NCBI GenBank assembly: GCA_023014335.1
Contig: JAECYW010000019.1
Location: 806,001 to 870,000 of the forward strand
Direction: 5' to 3'
DNA length: 64,000 nucleotides
Source: Galerina marginata
Taxonomy: Eukaryota > Basidiomycota > Agaricomycetes > Agaricales > Galerinaceae
The notes under the pieces were generated by a model that was given only the letters and a program-made list of their open reading frames with translations, searched no databases and was not told where the DNA came from. The position numbers were made by a program, and so were the translations under genes. This document shows positions 43,933-56,835 of the stretch, in pieces. Position 1 is the first letter of the stretch, and the number at the start of each line of letters is the position of its first letter.

Positions 43933-46016
43933 ATGAAAGAAATTCTATACATTCAAGCAGGGGAACTTTCAAACTATACGGGAACTCATTTCTGGAATAC
44001 TCAGGAAAGCTATCTTGAGAATGATGAATCCCAAGATTCCGGATTTGACTCCGGCATCTCATTCTGTGAGAGCTTGGATGCGAAGGTGTGTTTAATGTCT
44101 TTTTGAGCGAGTCGCTCAAATAAACTGTACGCAGGAAAGGGCCACACTATACCCTCGTTTGATTATGTTTGACGGAAAATGTACGCTCCAGCTTGCCTTT
44201 GTGCCGACGACACGTCTCAGCGTTCCATGAAGCAAGCTTTGGTACTTTGGGGACGCCCAATTCGCTTGGATTACGAGGGGACAACGATACCGGCGCAGTA
44301 TCAACTTTATGGTACTTAGCTGAACCCAATCCTATATCAAGAACTTGACTGATCGACGCTCAGGAGTGGTGAATCGGTCGAGTACAGACAAGATAGGATT
44401 ACCAAGAGCGACTACCATGCCCATCTTCAGGAAATGGAAACCAGTGACAACGAAAACTTTCTCGATAGTACAGTAGGAATGGATAAAAATCAGGACATCG
44501 GCGATATTCGTTACTGGTCTGATTTCAGCCGTGTCTATTACCTTCCTAGGTCTTTACAGAAACTCCCGGACCCCCCTGACTGGGAGACAACGAGGACAGA
44601 TTGGAATCAAGGACAGGAGTCGTTTTCGCGCTTCAATGAGGTTGCTCCACATAGCCATATCCGTGAGGCATCGCCATTGACTATTTTCAGGAGTCGGAGT
44701 TGATGGATGGCACGCTGCGCCTTTTTGTTGAGGATTGCGACAATATCCAGGTCTGGTTGGAACTTGTCAGCGGAATCAATCGACTTATTTTCTCCAGGGA
44801 ATTCAAATAATGAACGATACCGAGACATTTGGGGGTTTTATGAGCTCTTTCCTGGCATCGTTCCGGGATGAATATCATAAACTTCCATCTTTTACCTTTC
44901 CTGTGTTGTCAGGTGCTATGTCCTCTAATTCTGACCGTGATGAAGTGAGTCTTCTCACCCCAGCCACCCGATTTTATCGAACCCATATATCTTTCAGACC
45001 AAAAACGCAAGACAGCTCGTGAATGAGGCGCTGTATTTACGCACGCTGAATGAATTTTCGTCGATAAACATTCCCATCCTAGAACCGAGGCTCTGGCCTA
45101 GGTCAGTGTGGGGTGGGCCCCTGAACTTCCCTGTTCGTCACCTGGATCTCAATGCAAGGAATACTTATTCATCTTTCAAGCCAGCTAGGCAGTGTTTACC
45201 ATCAATCCGCCATCCTCTCGGCTCATGTGGAAACCTCTACGCTCCCTTTCCGGTTATTCCTTCTTTTTCGAATTTGTGTTGAAGCTTAAACCTTTTAATA
45301 TAGATTAAAGCGGCATCAACGTGACATTTCAAGTATCTGCGGGCAGCTTAACTGGCGCGGGACGTCTCCTTTTGGAGAACTAAGTGGAATTTTCCCTTTC
45401 ATGTCGTCTGCTGACTTCGAGGCCAGGGATTTCAATTTCTCATCTGATTTACCAATCAAGGTAGCTTGATCTTCTTGGGAAAATATCCATAACCTAACTT
45501 ACAATTGCTGGTTCTTTTAGTTATTCGATCAGTATGCGCGATTGGACGTGACACGGGGCTTTTCTCCTGCTCAAACCGGAGAATACGATAAATGGCTATC
45601 ACGGCAGTCAACCTTCCGGTGTTTCGTACTGCGCAAGGTCAAGTAACTTTACAGCCCTTTCTCGCGTCAGTTGCTGACCTTCAAATCACTGTAGCATCCA
45701 TGCTTCTGCGTACCCGCTGCCAAGCTCCTTCCCACAATTCAAGGGTTCTAACACTGAATCTATATCCCAAACAAAGTACAAAATGCAGCCACCGTCCAAC
45801 ATCCTAGCCGCTGAAGTGTATTCATCTCTATCGAGTTCCGGAAATACGGCCAAGATATTCGAAAAGTATGCTCTATTTATTGAAAACGGCGTTAAACGGC
45901 GTACAACATCCATGTCCTCGATCAACATCTCCCTTGACGATCTGAAGGAACTAGTAAATGATTTTTGGACCATGCACGACAACGCTTCTGAGGAGAATGG
46001 CGAATTTTCCATGTGA
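43933..46016 (+). CDS. DML1: DML1/Misato tubulin-like protein, 517 aa
   Basis: Eleven exons fit: 43933-44085, 44135-44180, 44221-44311, 44364-44640, 44691-44750, 44798-44944, 44998-45132, 45185-45252, 45304-45460, 45521-45618 and 45695-46016. They sum to 1554 nt (518 codons). The start MKEILYIQAGELSNYTGTHF, then WNTQESY, is the hallmark Misato segment II motif. Next come LYPRLIMFDGK, WSGESVEYRQDRI, YWSDFSRVYYLPRSLQKLPD and the tubulin-like GIQIMNDTETFGGF with FRDEYHKLP. The C-terminal third has INWRG-like QLNWRGTSPFGELSGIFPF, then DQYARLDVTRGFSP. In yeast and animals the protein is needed for mitochondrial inheritance and shape. It lacks GTPase evidence here beyond the tubulin-like fold. Length fits the family. 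Exon 2 is only 46 nt. Confidence 0.9.
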
Positions 46017-47117
46017 TCGGACTTTACGAGCATATCCTTAATCCTATGACTGGTTCTCTTGATGCCCTAATTTATTTCCCTTAAAATTTCATGCCGTTTG
46101 CGCTCATCATCGGAATTGGGTACCTACGACTCAAATTCGCAAGAATCCTCTCCGTTTAGATCTATCACTACCATATCGCCGAAGCAGTCTTCTCAAATTA
46201 ATATTCCGATAATCCACCTTTGCCTATAACGCCAGGACTGCCACTGGGCAGTATTAAAATGTCTCCGTAAATTTCCGTCTTGGTCTCGAACCTGTCGTCA
46301 AGTGTCTTGCATACAACTCGACGGCGAATTCCATGTCAATTTTGACTTTGTCGACAATTGTCAATCTGGACCTTTATACGGAAGTAGGGCAATGAACCAT
46401 TTACCGGGGTTTAGCAACTTGAACTGCTGCAACGTTGTTCTATCTGTCGGGCCAGAGATAATAATATAAAATCATAACTGTCGGATTGTCGGTGAAAGCA
46501 TGTAAAATGAGAGCCTCTTTCAATCCAACTCCAAGAAAACCCCGGGGTAACCTTGTCAGGACAATTCACGATACCAGTACTTGCAGGTTCCTGAGTCAAC
46601 TTTAGAGTGACCGAAAGATTTTTTCATATGTACAATTACAGCTATAAACCCACTGGACCGCTCTTTTCGAGAGTAGGAAATAGATCTGGGTTTCTTACAG
46701 AGAGGTTTGAGGCATCTGGATCGGTATCTCCACCTAATTTAGCCAAAGCCGATGCCTCGTAACTTTTCCGGAAAAGTTGTCACCAGAATCGCTGTGTTCA
46801 AGAAGTGTTCCAAGGCAGTTCCAAGTGTAATCGATGGTCTTTCAGTTCCACAAACGTATCTTTGAGATGTTGGAAGATATGGGACTGGGAGGACCTCGAT
46901 AGGATATATCTCGGTTTAACACCATCTGAAGCCTATGAACAAGTTTCCTCCTGAAGCAGTATTAGTTATTTCCAACGTAGCCCTCAAAGAACTCGATACC
47001 CAGGGTAGATCAGCACCGGCGGAACCACAGAATATATACTCCGGGATACACAGGTGACGACTAAAAAATTAGCGAAGCCCATGGACTAAAATATGATTTC
47101 GTTCGAAATTAAAGCAA
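46017..47117. other. Convergent intergenic region
   Basis: It lies between the 3' ends of DML1 and the minus-strand gene at 47118-49024. It is AT-leaning, with no long open frame, tRNA or repeat that I can see. Confidence 0.45.
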
Positions 47118-49024
47118 TTAACTGATTCTCATCCTTGAAGTAAATTCCCGCCTGGTGTCTTCGACTTCTTCGTTGTCCTGTAAAATCGGATAAAGGTCGA
47201 GACTCAGTGGGAGTGTATAACTTTCCAAGAACATACCTTCTGTGATTTACCTAGGTGTTCTGCTGGTGCTGGTGTACCGGAGGTAGCCTCAGTATTTCGA
47301 TGGCCTGGTTCCATAGTTGGAGGGTCGAAAGAGGGTTCAAATTTCCCAGATAAACATTCCTGTTTCTCAGCTGGCTTCCCCGTGAAGGGCTCGAACAGAC
47401 TGTCGTACTTCTCCGACTCACTAAATTCATTGCCTCGAAAGTCAGGTAATTTGTCCCTGTCTGCGAGGGACCTATCCTCAACTGCCGAGCCGAAATTGAC
47501 ATTAGTTAAACATCTCAAATCTAAAAGCGACGTCGACGTACGAGCGATATCTGCGTCGCTGACCGACGCAGAGGGAAGTTGTGAATACGATCCTCGTACC
47601 GCGCGATTACTAGTGCTCGACTCGGACCGCTTCAAGTCCGGATCAAATTCTTCGTCTGCGCTTGATGCGAGGCTAATATCTGACACGTTTTGAGCTGTGG
47701 AAGCTTTTTAGACTCTGTCTACTGAGTGCTAAAATGAAGAAAACACACGGCGATCTGCATGAGGAAAACTGCTTCTGGATTTTTCGGTGACGGTGATAAC
47801 TAGACCCTTTGGCGTGAACAAGGGACCAGCCTCCCCGGAGACATCATCTGCGATATTATGGTCTGGATGAACGTTGCTAAGTCTCATAGTGGTTGAAAAA
47901 TCGTCTGGAGGACTGTCAACGGGGATGTCCGGTTCACTGTTGCTGGGAGAAGAGGCTATCTCCGCGAGAAACACCAGCCTATTAGCAGAGTTGTCGTCCT
48001 CATATTCGACTGTCTTGTGGGATTCTTTCTGAACAGATTTCGGAACGTCGGAGAGCATCACTGAACTCTTCATCTCTCGGAAGGCGTCTAGGATGGGATC
48101 TGGCGACTTGTCGTTGTTCGCCCGCGATCCTGGCAAGACCTCGATAAGCGCACCACTAGCTGATCTATACCGTTGAAACTGAGATCTCGAGTGAGGAGCA
48201 TCCACACCCGTGGTCGTAAATGACCCGGTAAGTGGAGCAGCGCTACCTAAGGTGTCCTTTCGGGTTATTACATTGTTGCGACACCATTGATTGATTGGCA
48301 TCCGGGAATGAGTTCTTGTGCCGCCTACGAGTAAGCTGGTATGAGAATCGGCCCTCAGACTGAAAGAAAATACGCACCAAACTGGACACCGGCATCTGGC
48401 AGGCGAGACTTTGCTCGCGTCTCGATATCGTGGGGGACTGGGTCGGCGCTGTGACCAAAGTAGTCCGTGGTTGCTTCTTCCACGGTCTCTAAGTCGCCGC
48501 CTGGAGAAACTACGGTGCGAAAGTCCTCGCAGTCTTTCTTAGTAGGGTTTTTGGTGGTTTGGTCATGCCAACCAGTGGCCACGTTAAGAGCAGGATCTTC
48601 ATAGCCAACTGGAATGGAAGACGAAGGCGTGGGTCTCTGCTGCTCCAAGTTATTTACACCCTTGTCCTCGACAGTGTCACTGGCGTCTAGAAAAGTTACG
48701 TTGGATCCGAGTCAAAAAGGATAATCTCCCAACTTACCAGGCTGAGCACTCGCTAAAATGATTTTTTAGTCGAGATTGTGCAGCAAAAGCACAATATGAC
48801 CAACCTTGATCTTGGCTTTTTATACCACCCTCTCTGTCTCTGTTATCCTGCAAAGCGCCTGGAATAAGGCTGCCAGGATCTCCCGAATTGGGGAGGCCCC
48901 AAGGCTCTGGCATGGAGAAAGAATGATGTTGGGCAGAATGGCGGCGGAAATTCGTATCCGGGGAGAACCTGGGAGACAGCATTGGTCGTTTAGCATTTTG
49001 CGCTCGACCTTCCTGTTCTGCCAT
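47118..49024 (-). CDS. Hypothetical disordered protein
   Basis: A multi-exon minus-strand model starts at the ATG at 49024 (MAEQEGRAQNAKRPMLSPRF). Recognisable exons include PEPWGLPNSGDPGSLIPG (about 48910-48860), and DASDTVEDKGVNNLEQQRPT through SRLPDAGVQF (about 48685-48380). A large exon of about 190 residues follows (48330-47760), with QWCRNNVITRKDTLGSAAPL and PKGLVITVTEKSRSSF. Next is an exon with VSDISLASSADEEFDPDLKR (47690-47228), and a last short exon ending DTRREFTSRMRIS at 47118. The last intron, about 47227-47174, is clean. The protein is Ser/Asp/Pro-rich and probably unstructured throughout. I do not recognise any domain. Some early junctions are uncertain. Confidence 0.55.
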
Positions 49025-49556
49025 TGCAAACTGCGTCGGAGCAGCTGATTCGACCAAGGTGATGGAGTCGAGTTTTCGTATGATTCCTCGGTATCGAGTA
49101 ATAGAGCTGAAGATATAAAACGAAGACAACGATGCTTCATTCCGAAGACCTTTTCTACAGGACCTAATGCATCCTAATGTCTCAGTCAACTTGGTTTGCG
49201 TTTCAATGGAGGGTCTGATAGGGTCCCCGAAACATCATATGATCATACGGATGCAAATATGAATCCTTCGACTACAGGATCTTCTGGCGCAGCTTATTTG
49301 AGATCGTTTCATAACTTCAGACTCGGAGAGGGTAGAAGGGCAGTATTGTGAGTTGCACATTCAGTTGGGCGTGCACAAACCAAAATGAAGTCATGGCCAG
49401 GTGGCAGGTATGGCAGCGTGGGAATATCCCAATTAAGCTTCTGTGGTTCGCCCATTTGAATTTCCCCCGTGACGTCTTTCTTGTCTTGCTATTTATTCCA
49501 CTCTTTTTTCTCTCCTTTTCAACTGGCTTTCAAAGAGCACCAAGTAAGCCAGAATA
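49025..49556. promoter_or_regulatory. Bidirectional promoter region
   Basis: About 530 bases separate the start codons of the divergent genes at 49024 (minus) and 49557 (plus). A T-rich pyrimidine tract near 49490-49520 precedes the plus-strand ATG. There is no clear TATA box. Confidence 0.35.
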
Positions 49557-51729
49557 ATGGCATCGACACCAGATGAGCATGCTGGTAGCCTAGGCCCAAC
49601 AAATCCTGGAGGCTCCTGCGAATTCGATTACGGTGAACAGGACTTGTCCTCCATTCTCGTCCCAATATCTAGAGTGTCTAATCCTTACGTGACGCGTCAA
49701 AAGGCGTTGTCGGAACTAGTTTTCTACCATTGCAACCGTCTGCGAATGAATGACAGTGGCCAGGACGCGTTTTCGTTGTTTTTTGAACGCGAAATAATTG
49801 GCTTGGAAGCCGGTTCTGCTTGTACCAATGGCATGGATAGGAAACAGAATGAAACTGTACTCGTTGGGAAAGACTATCAAAATTCAGAAATGTCTACATG
49901 CTCAACCGGGATAAACATTCCTTGCGAAAAAACCAACCTTGATACCACAGGGACGGAGGAAGACATTAATGGACCCAGCCTGGAGGATACCGACGTACGT
50001 GGATCCAAACGGCCTCTCAATGAACATTACTCTGAAAACCTGCCGTCTAAACGTAGAAGAGTTAGCGACGAATTCGTCAACCCGCCTCTGGTGAATCCCG
50101 TCATCTCAACGAATACCCAAGACCGTGACACCCCTGATAGCCACCCAACCACTCTCCTCATCCTCCAATTGCTGTACGAGATTTACGGATTCGTACCTCT
50201 TGGCCGTCAAAGCCAGCACCCAACTCCATCAACATCCACACCTACGTCCACGACATTACCCATACCCAACCCATGTCTGGGTTTCAAACCCGATCAAAAA
50301 GACATGACTTCGCTCCTGACAATGACTCTCGGGGTCTCCTCTTCCAAAGACATAGGGCCTGTGCTGGCATCGTCGTATGTAGAGTGTATCAAGGATTTTC
50401 TAGCTAAGATGACGAAGAGCGACAACGCCAAGCTGGAGGACCTTGGTGGGACCTGTGATATGGTAAATGGGAAGTGGGCGGAAGTTGTTGGGGTCCATAA
50501 TCTGGGAGCAGACAACGAGGAGATGGACACGGGTCCGGAAAAGGAGGAGAGGCTGGGTGTCGTGAAAGGGCTTGGATCTCCTAAGACGAAGCTGTGGGTA
50601 TTTGATTTGGGAGGAAGGGACGCTCGGCGAATAAAAGGACGGGGAAGCGGAAGTGCACAGGCGCCAAAAGCGCCACGGCGGTTGCTGGGTCTCGCCAACG
50701 CCTCCGATGTGCTTTCATTATGTCGATTGCATTTGGATCCGAGTGCGGACAGTCGTGGGCTGGCTAGGGAGCTCCTTCAGCGAGGAATCCACTTCCATTT
50801 CATGCCGGAAACGTCAACGAACTTTCACTGTGAAAGGGACAAAAGTGACAATTCAGGGGGTTCCAGAGATAAATCAAGGTGTCCGATCTTGTGCGCAGAA
50901 CCAGGGTGTTCACGAAGTCAGATTATCTGGCGTATGTGGACAGGCGGACGGCGTTGTTGGCGAATCCGAGGATACGCGCTCTCGCACTGCTGGATGGTGG
51001 GATGTTGTGGAGACTGGCGGGCGGTCGTAGTCGGGAAGGGGGGCATGGCGATCCAAGGACCCACCTGAAAGAAGGTCAACCGGGATTCGAGGATACGTCG
51101 GGACTCATATGGTATTGCTCAGAGGAAGATGAGCTCTCTCGTGACGAGATTGATACCATTTGTGGAGTTTATTATTACGAACCCGAGCCTGACATCCTTC
51201 ATGAGGAGGGCGGTTCGTCGTTTTTATCCAGTCATTCGCTCGTTCTCTGACCGCCTTTCAGAAATTACCCCACTAAAAGAAAAGTCGTGGTGGCCCCTTC
51301 CACAGACATGGCGAAACTTTGGGTTGCCGGGAGCGTTCGGTTGGTCTGAGCACCATGAAGAAATTTTCTTAGCTCGAGAAGGAGTTCTAGAACGTGGTGG
51401 CCGCCAAGATTCTTCTGCGTCACGTTCGAAGACAACTGGTAAGTAACAGCTGTAACCCTTGGAAAGGCGAGAGTTGAGGGCCTGAATTGTGTGTCATCCT
51501 ATCAGAAACGCAGCGGACTAAAAGCAAGAATGACAATCCCAAGCAATTTCCACAGCCATTGAACTCGAAAGAGTGGGCCTCAAGGCTTAAAGACAACATA
51601 CCATGGCAGAGGAAAATACGCAGGATATTCCGGAACCAATGTCGTTTTGCGGAAGAGTTTTTGCAGCACTCGAGTTTGAGGTTGGAAGGAGAGTGTACAG
51701 TGAATGTCGACCCCACGATATCTAAATGA
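49557..51729 (+). CDS. Hypothetical protein, agaricomycete-specific family, about 656 aa
   Basis: Four exons fit: 49557-50812, 50899-51212, 51262-51438 and 51506-51729, summing to 1971 nt (657 codons). The junction at 50812/50899 is inferred from phase. The first half is acidic and polar with a KRPLNEHYSENLPSKRRR-type basic patch, a possible nuclear signal. Then come TTLLILQLLYEIYGFVPLG, LGLANASDVLSLCRL and LLQRGIHFHF. After the second exon there is RVFTKSDYLAYVDRRTALLA with LALLDGGMLWRLAG, then SWWPLPQTWRNFG, GWSEHHEEIF, and a Lys-rich end. The RVFTKSDY..ALL..GG..WRLA and SWWPLP motifs resemble a multicopy agaricomycete protein family that I recall only as hypothetical, often near repeats. 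The function is unknown. Confidence 0.6.
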
Positions 51730-52387
51730 AGGACAGTAACAGACTCCTGGCATAGTGGCAGACGCATTATACCCCCTTATAATCTTCTGATTGCTCTAAT
51801 CCACACTACTATCAACCGGGCGAGGCAAATGAGTGTAAGATGTAGCAGCGATATGAGCCGCCAATCAGAGGCTCTTGCTGACATAACAGTGAGTTCCGCT
51901 GACGTCGATGGCATCAATGATAGTTCCCTCTTCCTTTCTTCTACTACGACATCGGAATACCTATCGAAACAGCAGATACTGGTATCAAGGAGGTGTTTGC
52001 AGTACTCCGAAGGCTCGAAAGCAGGGTACGCTGTTGGTCACTATCCAAACCAACAAGAAACCAGATCCGCTGAGGACCACAGCCTCGAATCTTCACCTGG
52101 TCGCTTGTTGGGGCACAGCGCCGGTCTATAAATACGTTGTCTATAAGTGAGTGCCATGAGGTCCACGCTGATGAGGTCTGATGATGAAAGTACTCGGTTT
52201 CTTTTGTTCCAGGTTACACTCCTTGCTGGGTTTTATTCCTATGTCTGCGCCAGGTTCCCATTAACTTCAAAATTGGACTTTACAGCAATACCAACTCCAG
52301 CTCCTTGCCTTCAAATTGTACACAGATCTGCTGCTCAGGCCGACAACATTTGTAACCATATCGCACGACACATAACCCTCCGCGGAA
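51730..52387. other. Intergenic region, promoter of the TLDc gene
   Basis: A tctataaatacg motif near 52126 is a possible TATA box about 260 bases before the ATG at 52388. A frame at 51829-52131 has no recognisable features. Confidence 0.35.
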
Positions 52388-55300
52388 ATGACGCACAGAT
52401 CGCCTTTCGATGACCTCGCCTTCTTGGACCCACTACAATCGCATCAGTCCACTCAGGCCACGACTCTGACGCCGACACCCTCTCAGACTCAAGTGAATGA
52501 CCCCAAAAATCCGCAGTTCGACCAGGATCAACAGTCACGCTATCCCAATTCCGCGTCATCTTCCTCCTCCTCGTCAATACGAGAGCAAAATGTCGATAAA
52601 TTCGCGACCCTATTTGCCCCATCCACACCGCGAGGCTCGCCTGTGACCTTCCCGGCTGCAACCCTACCTGATGAAGGAGCCGTATTTGACCAAGCCACCC
52701 ATGTCAAGTCTCACACGAACGCCCATCGCCGCACAGAAAGCACCAGCTCAGAGCAGAGTGACTTCGGGGTGTTTGTCTCTGTGCCCTCTTTCGAGGACCC
52801 ATTATCAATACCGGTGGATACAGCACGGTTTGAAGAGGATGGGCTGCAGCAACTTCCTGCGCCGGAGACGCCGTCCACTGCGACTACCGCAGCATATCCT
52901 GCCGTGAACCTCCCGGCTACAGTTGTACAGACTAGTGCCACCACCCCTAGGTTTGCCTTGCCACCTCCACCTCCACCAGCTGGACGACCAACTTCAAGAG
53001 CTTCGTCGTCCTCTGCATCTTCGATGTCCAGGAGCACGCACGGTGGTTCAGCCCAGATGAACCCAACACTGAGCTTCTTCGATCAGTTCGCACAGGATGC
53101 GAGAGAACGGTCGTCTGCCACCCGGAGTCACCTACTGGACGAGTTGCTGCTACATGAAGACGATCCATTGTATTTCCTGAAGGACCAAAAGGCCGACACT
53201 GGCTCACAGAATGACGATACAACAACTTCTGCTGGAGGATTGTTGTCTCCTCCTCTAATACCACTGCCTGCTACACCTTCATCTGCATCAAGTAGTCGTC
53301 CGCTTCTGTCGTCAGAGCCACTCGATCAAAGCCTACCGACATCTACACTTTTACCTTCGTCCTCGCCCCAGCCTTCCAACTCGCAATCCCTTCTCGACCT
53401 TGACCTCAACGCAGATCTTGACCACGACTACTTCCGTGTGCCCCTACCTCAGGCCAATCCTAGCACGGCTTTCAAACCTATCAACTCCAACACTAACGTA
53501 TATCCTCACTTCGCCCGCTCACCGCCCCTTCGTTCGTCCTCCATTCCTTTGCCAGTGCCAACATTGGCTCCGCCCGTTTCGTCGCCTGAAGGCGCAGTGA
53601 GGCTGGAGTCAGGGCATCACAATAGGTCGCCGCCTGCTGCGGCTCACCTCATCGATATATCACACCATATGATGGATCATCCTGATGTAACAGCACAACA
53701 CCACGATTCGGATCACTTCGAGGAGGGTACTAGCAGCAGTCCTAGCAGTACCACCAGCAGCCGGCTGAGTCTGCCCTTAAGGTCGTCATCGTACCAGGGG
53801 TTGTCCGGCTCGCTGTCGGCGCTGCCCGGAAAATGGATGTCGACGTTGCTCAGGGGCCCCCAGCCCCCGACGCCGGCGCTGGATACGCTTTTCAGCTCCG
53901 GTTCGGAGACCTCTGGAACGGCAACCACGTCGGATTCTGCACAACCGCATCCACATGGTCACTCACCCCCGCCCCACAACCAAGTGCTGAACAGAAGGAA
54001 CTCGACCTCGACCTCTCCACAACGGCGCCGTAACACCCAATCCGAACACTACCACCGCCAAGAGCCCACTTTCACACACACAAGCGCTTTCGCGCCTCCG
54101 CATCCTACGGCATCGACGCTTCTGTCGCATGGGGCGTCGCCGTTTGCGCCTCATGTGTATGTCCCTCCGACCGGTGCGCCAGGGTTCAAGGGCGAGCGGT
54201 ATACATGGGATAAAGGTTTCTCGGAGGAGTTGGCGGCTGAAGCTGAGGAAGAGCGGGACAGGTTGGGAGCGGGGAATGGGGCTGCGCGGGATTTGAGGAC
54301 GGGACATGTGAAAGCGAAGACCGTGCCCGTTGTGGGGAAGGAGAATAGCAACAGTGAACGGGAGGAAGTCGTGGGGTCTAGCTCAAGATCGGGGTCAGGT
54401 TCGGGGTGGGGCAGTGGGTTTGGGTTCTCGTTTGGCACGGTGCGTGCTGGGAAGGGCAAGGTCGGAGCTGGGTCTGGGTCTTCCTCTGCATCGGCTTTGA
54501 GCCCCTCAAATTCGGGTGTTGGTTCGACTTCCAACGGGAATAAGAATGGTCGCACACGGACTCCGTCTACTCATTCGGCGGAGTCTGGACTGTCTGAGGG
54601 GTCTTGGAATCCACAAGCGCATGAGCATGGGACGGACCGCGCTCTGAACGCAGAGTTCGACGGAGATGACGGACAACAATCCGGGATGGGTGTAAAGAGC
54701 CGAACTGTGAATGTGGGAGTGCGAGATGCAAGACGGAAGGATGGCGACCAACTAGGAAACGGCTCAGATAGCATTGGGGCGTTCATTGAACGGAAGATCG
54801 GAAATGTAGAGCTGAAAGGCAGGAAGGCGGTTACGACCCCGGTGTTGATGCCTGAGGTGGCTGGGATGGTACGTTCCGTTCTTCGTTCTTTGCCCCTCAT
54901 CCCGTGTTCCTTTCACTGGAACATTCAACCATTCCATCATTTAAATTAAACTTCTCAACCGTCACTTTGATTAAATCATAATTGACCCGTCCTCGATCAA
55001 TCATCCAGATCCGGCCACACCTACCCGCGCTTTCGCGTCTGCCTCGGTCTTGGACGCTCATCTACTCCCTCGACCAAGACGGTATATCCCTGAACACGCT
55101 GTACACACGGTGCGAAGCTTACGCTACAAGGCGCCCTGCGCCTGGTGAAGTCTTGACGAACAATAGCGCCATGCTCGTCGTTGTGCGGGATGCAGAGGGC
55201 GGGACCTTCGGAGTATGGTTGGCTGAAGGTGTGCGGTTGAATAAGGGTGGGAAGGGCTATTTTGGCGGAGGAGAGTCGTGAGTTTATTCCTTTGGACTGT

Positions 55301-55669
55301 GTTATTTCCCAGTCCTGACTGCTTTTTGGGACTAGATTCTTGTGGAAATTCAGCGACGAGAAATTGCAGGTGTTCAAGTGCACTGGGAAGAACAACTATA
55401 TTGCCCTTTGCGAACCTGAATACATCTCTTTTGGTGGAGGGTGAGTTTGATGACTGCTTTTCTCGTCCGTCGTCTATGTATGATCCATATTAACATTTCA
55501 TTTCAGGGATGGTCATTATGGCCTGTATCTCGACGACACGCTCTTTGATGGCTCCTCCGCGCCATGTCCGACTTTCGACAATGAGCCTCTGTGCTCGCCA
55601 GGTCGGAGAAAAGGCGCCTCTGTCACCTTTGAATGCGTTGGGCTAGAGGTTTGGGGAATGGGCCCATGA
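52388..55669 (+). CDS. TLDc-domain protein (OXR1-like), 1005 aa
   Basis: Four exons, 52388-54868, 55009-55277, 55336-55440 and 55507-55669, sum to 3018 nt (1006 codons). The first 827 residues are one exon. That part is Ser/Pro-rich and disordered except short motifs such as PFDDLAFLDPL, LSFFDQFAQDARERSS, LLDELLLHEDDPLYFL, FSEELAAEAEEERDRL and a Gly-Ser run. Residues about 828-1005 are a complete TLDc domain: SWTLIYSLDQDGISLNTLY, MLVVVRDAEGGTFGVWLAE, FGGGESFLWKF, YIALCEPEYISFGGGDGHYG, LYLDDTLFDGSS and a final FECVGLEVWG. TLDc proteins such as yeast OXR1 act in oxidative stress resistance and bind the V-ATPase. The long N-terminal extension is much larger than in yeast OXR1. The first intron (140 nt) is the longest in this gene. 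Confidence 0.85.
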
Positions 55670-56835
55670 CTGCCGTCTGACATTACAGGTTCCGTCTGGT
55701 TTCGTCTTCGCCGCCTCTGTTTGTTTGTCTTCAGCCGCACAACTTGACGAGGCCAACTGTCAAGCTAAAACGCAAAACCAACTTCTGGTCCGCCCACGCT
55801 TATACTATAGTTTCTTATTCGAACCTCATGTCTGACGGGGGTGATGAATCCTTCGTTAATCGTATTCTAGCCCATGCTATAGATAGTATTTCTCAGTTTG
55901 CATGCCACAGAGTTGTTTGTTATACCAAGTATTATTCGCCGCAGCTCCACGTCGTGCCGCATAATACAATTAGCGCAGCAAAAAACAGGTCACTGGTCTA
56001 GAGACTGCGTCTATGCGTTATTGGAAAGGCAAACTCTTTGGCTTCCCTCCTAGAAGCAAGGACGATATCGAGCCCATGAAATGCATGCCATTTGGACTGT
56101 CCCATGCCACGCAACGCGATTCAAATGTCAACATAGAGCGTTGATCATCCAACCTTCGCGCTATTAAACTCTCAAGTTACTCACTGGAGAATGGAATTGG
56201 AAGGGTTTCGACCAACCTCGCTATCAGTCCTTTCTGTCGATATTCTGGAAAATAATGCGGCCCCCGTTTCCCTCGAATCTATTCCCCAGCAGAAACTGGA
56301 TTTAAATCGCAAGTTCAAGGCGCCCAATCCTAGCGAAGCCGGCCACGGCAGCGTTAATAATCCAAGAAGCGAGCGCCTTCTCATTTTAGAAACAATCATA
56401 ATTGTGGAGCGAGAATCGGTGTGGCAGCAGTAACCTCCCTTGTCAGTAATATATCCTTCAATCGGGCTTTCGACCATCGTTGTTCATGTCAAGAAACTGC
56501 GGTGGAGCAAAGGCACGTTAAGCGCCGAGATATTTCAGTCCAGAACCAGCCTGCTCAGGTTTTACTTAAGAGTTTGGCCATTATTGTTCGTGTTCTAGGA
56601 CATAATTTTCACCATTCTACGTTCTAACCAACTATAAGCCATCCAGAATCTGATGACGCAATGGACTAGAGAAGGTGGTGGAAGGAGGATAAAAGCTGAG
56701 GACTCTGCAATGTATTCTTCACGTTGAATTTTCGTCTGCTACGATCAAACGGTATGTTTGACTTGCGCTCGTATGAAACTCGCCTGCTGACCGCGCCTTG
56801 CTGTGTAATATCCACAGAATATTTCGCAATTAGTT
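55670..56835. other. Intergenic region
   Basis: Open frames on both strands near 56181-56477 overlap each other and show no motif. A ggataaaagctgag element near 56687 may be the TATA region of the secreted protein gene. The leader near 56762-56817 could contain a short intron. Confidence 0.4.

Noticed and set aside
51829..52131. 100-codon frame upstream of the TLDc gene
   Set aside because: There is no motif, it lies within the likely promoter, and the second frame over the same DNA is equally open.
56181..56477. 80- and 98-codon frames facing each other
   Set aside because: They are mutually antisense with no signal peptide, domain or intron evidence.
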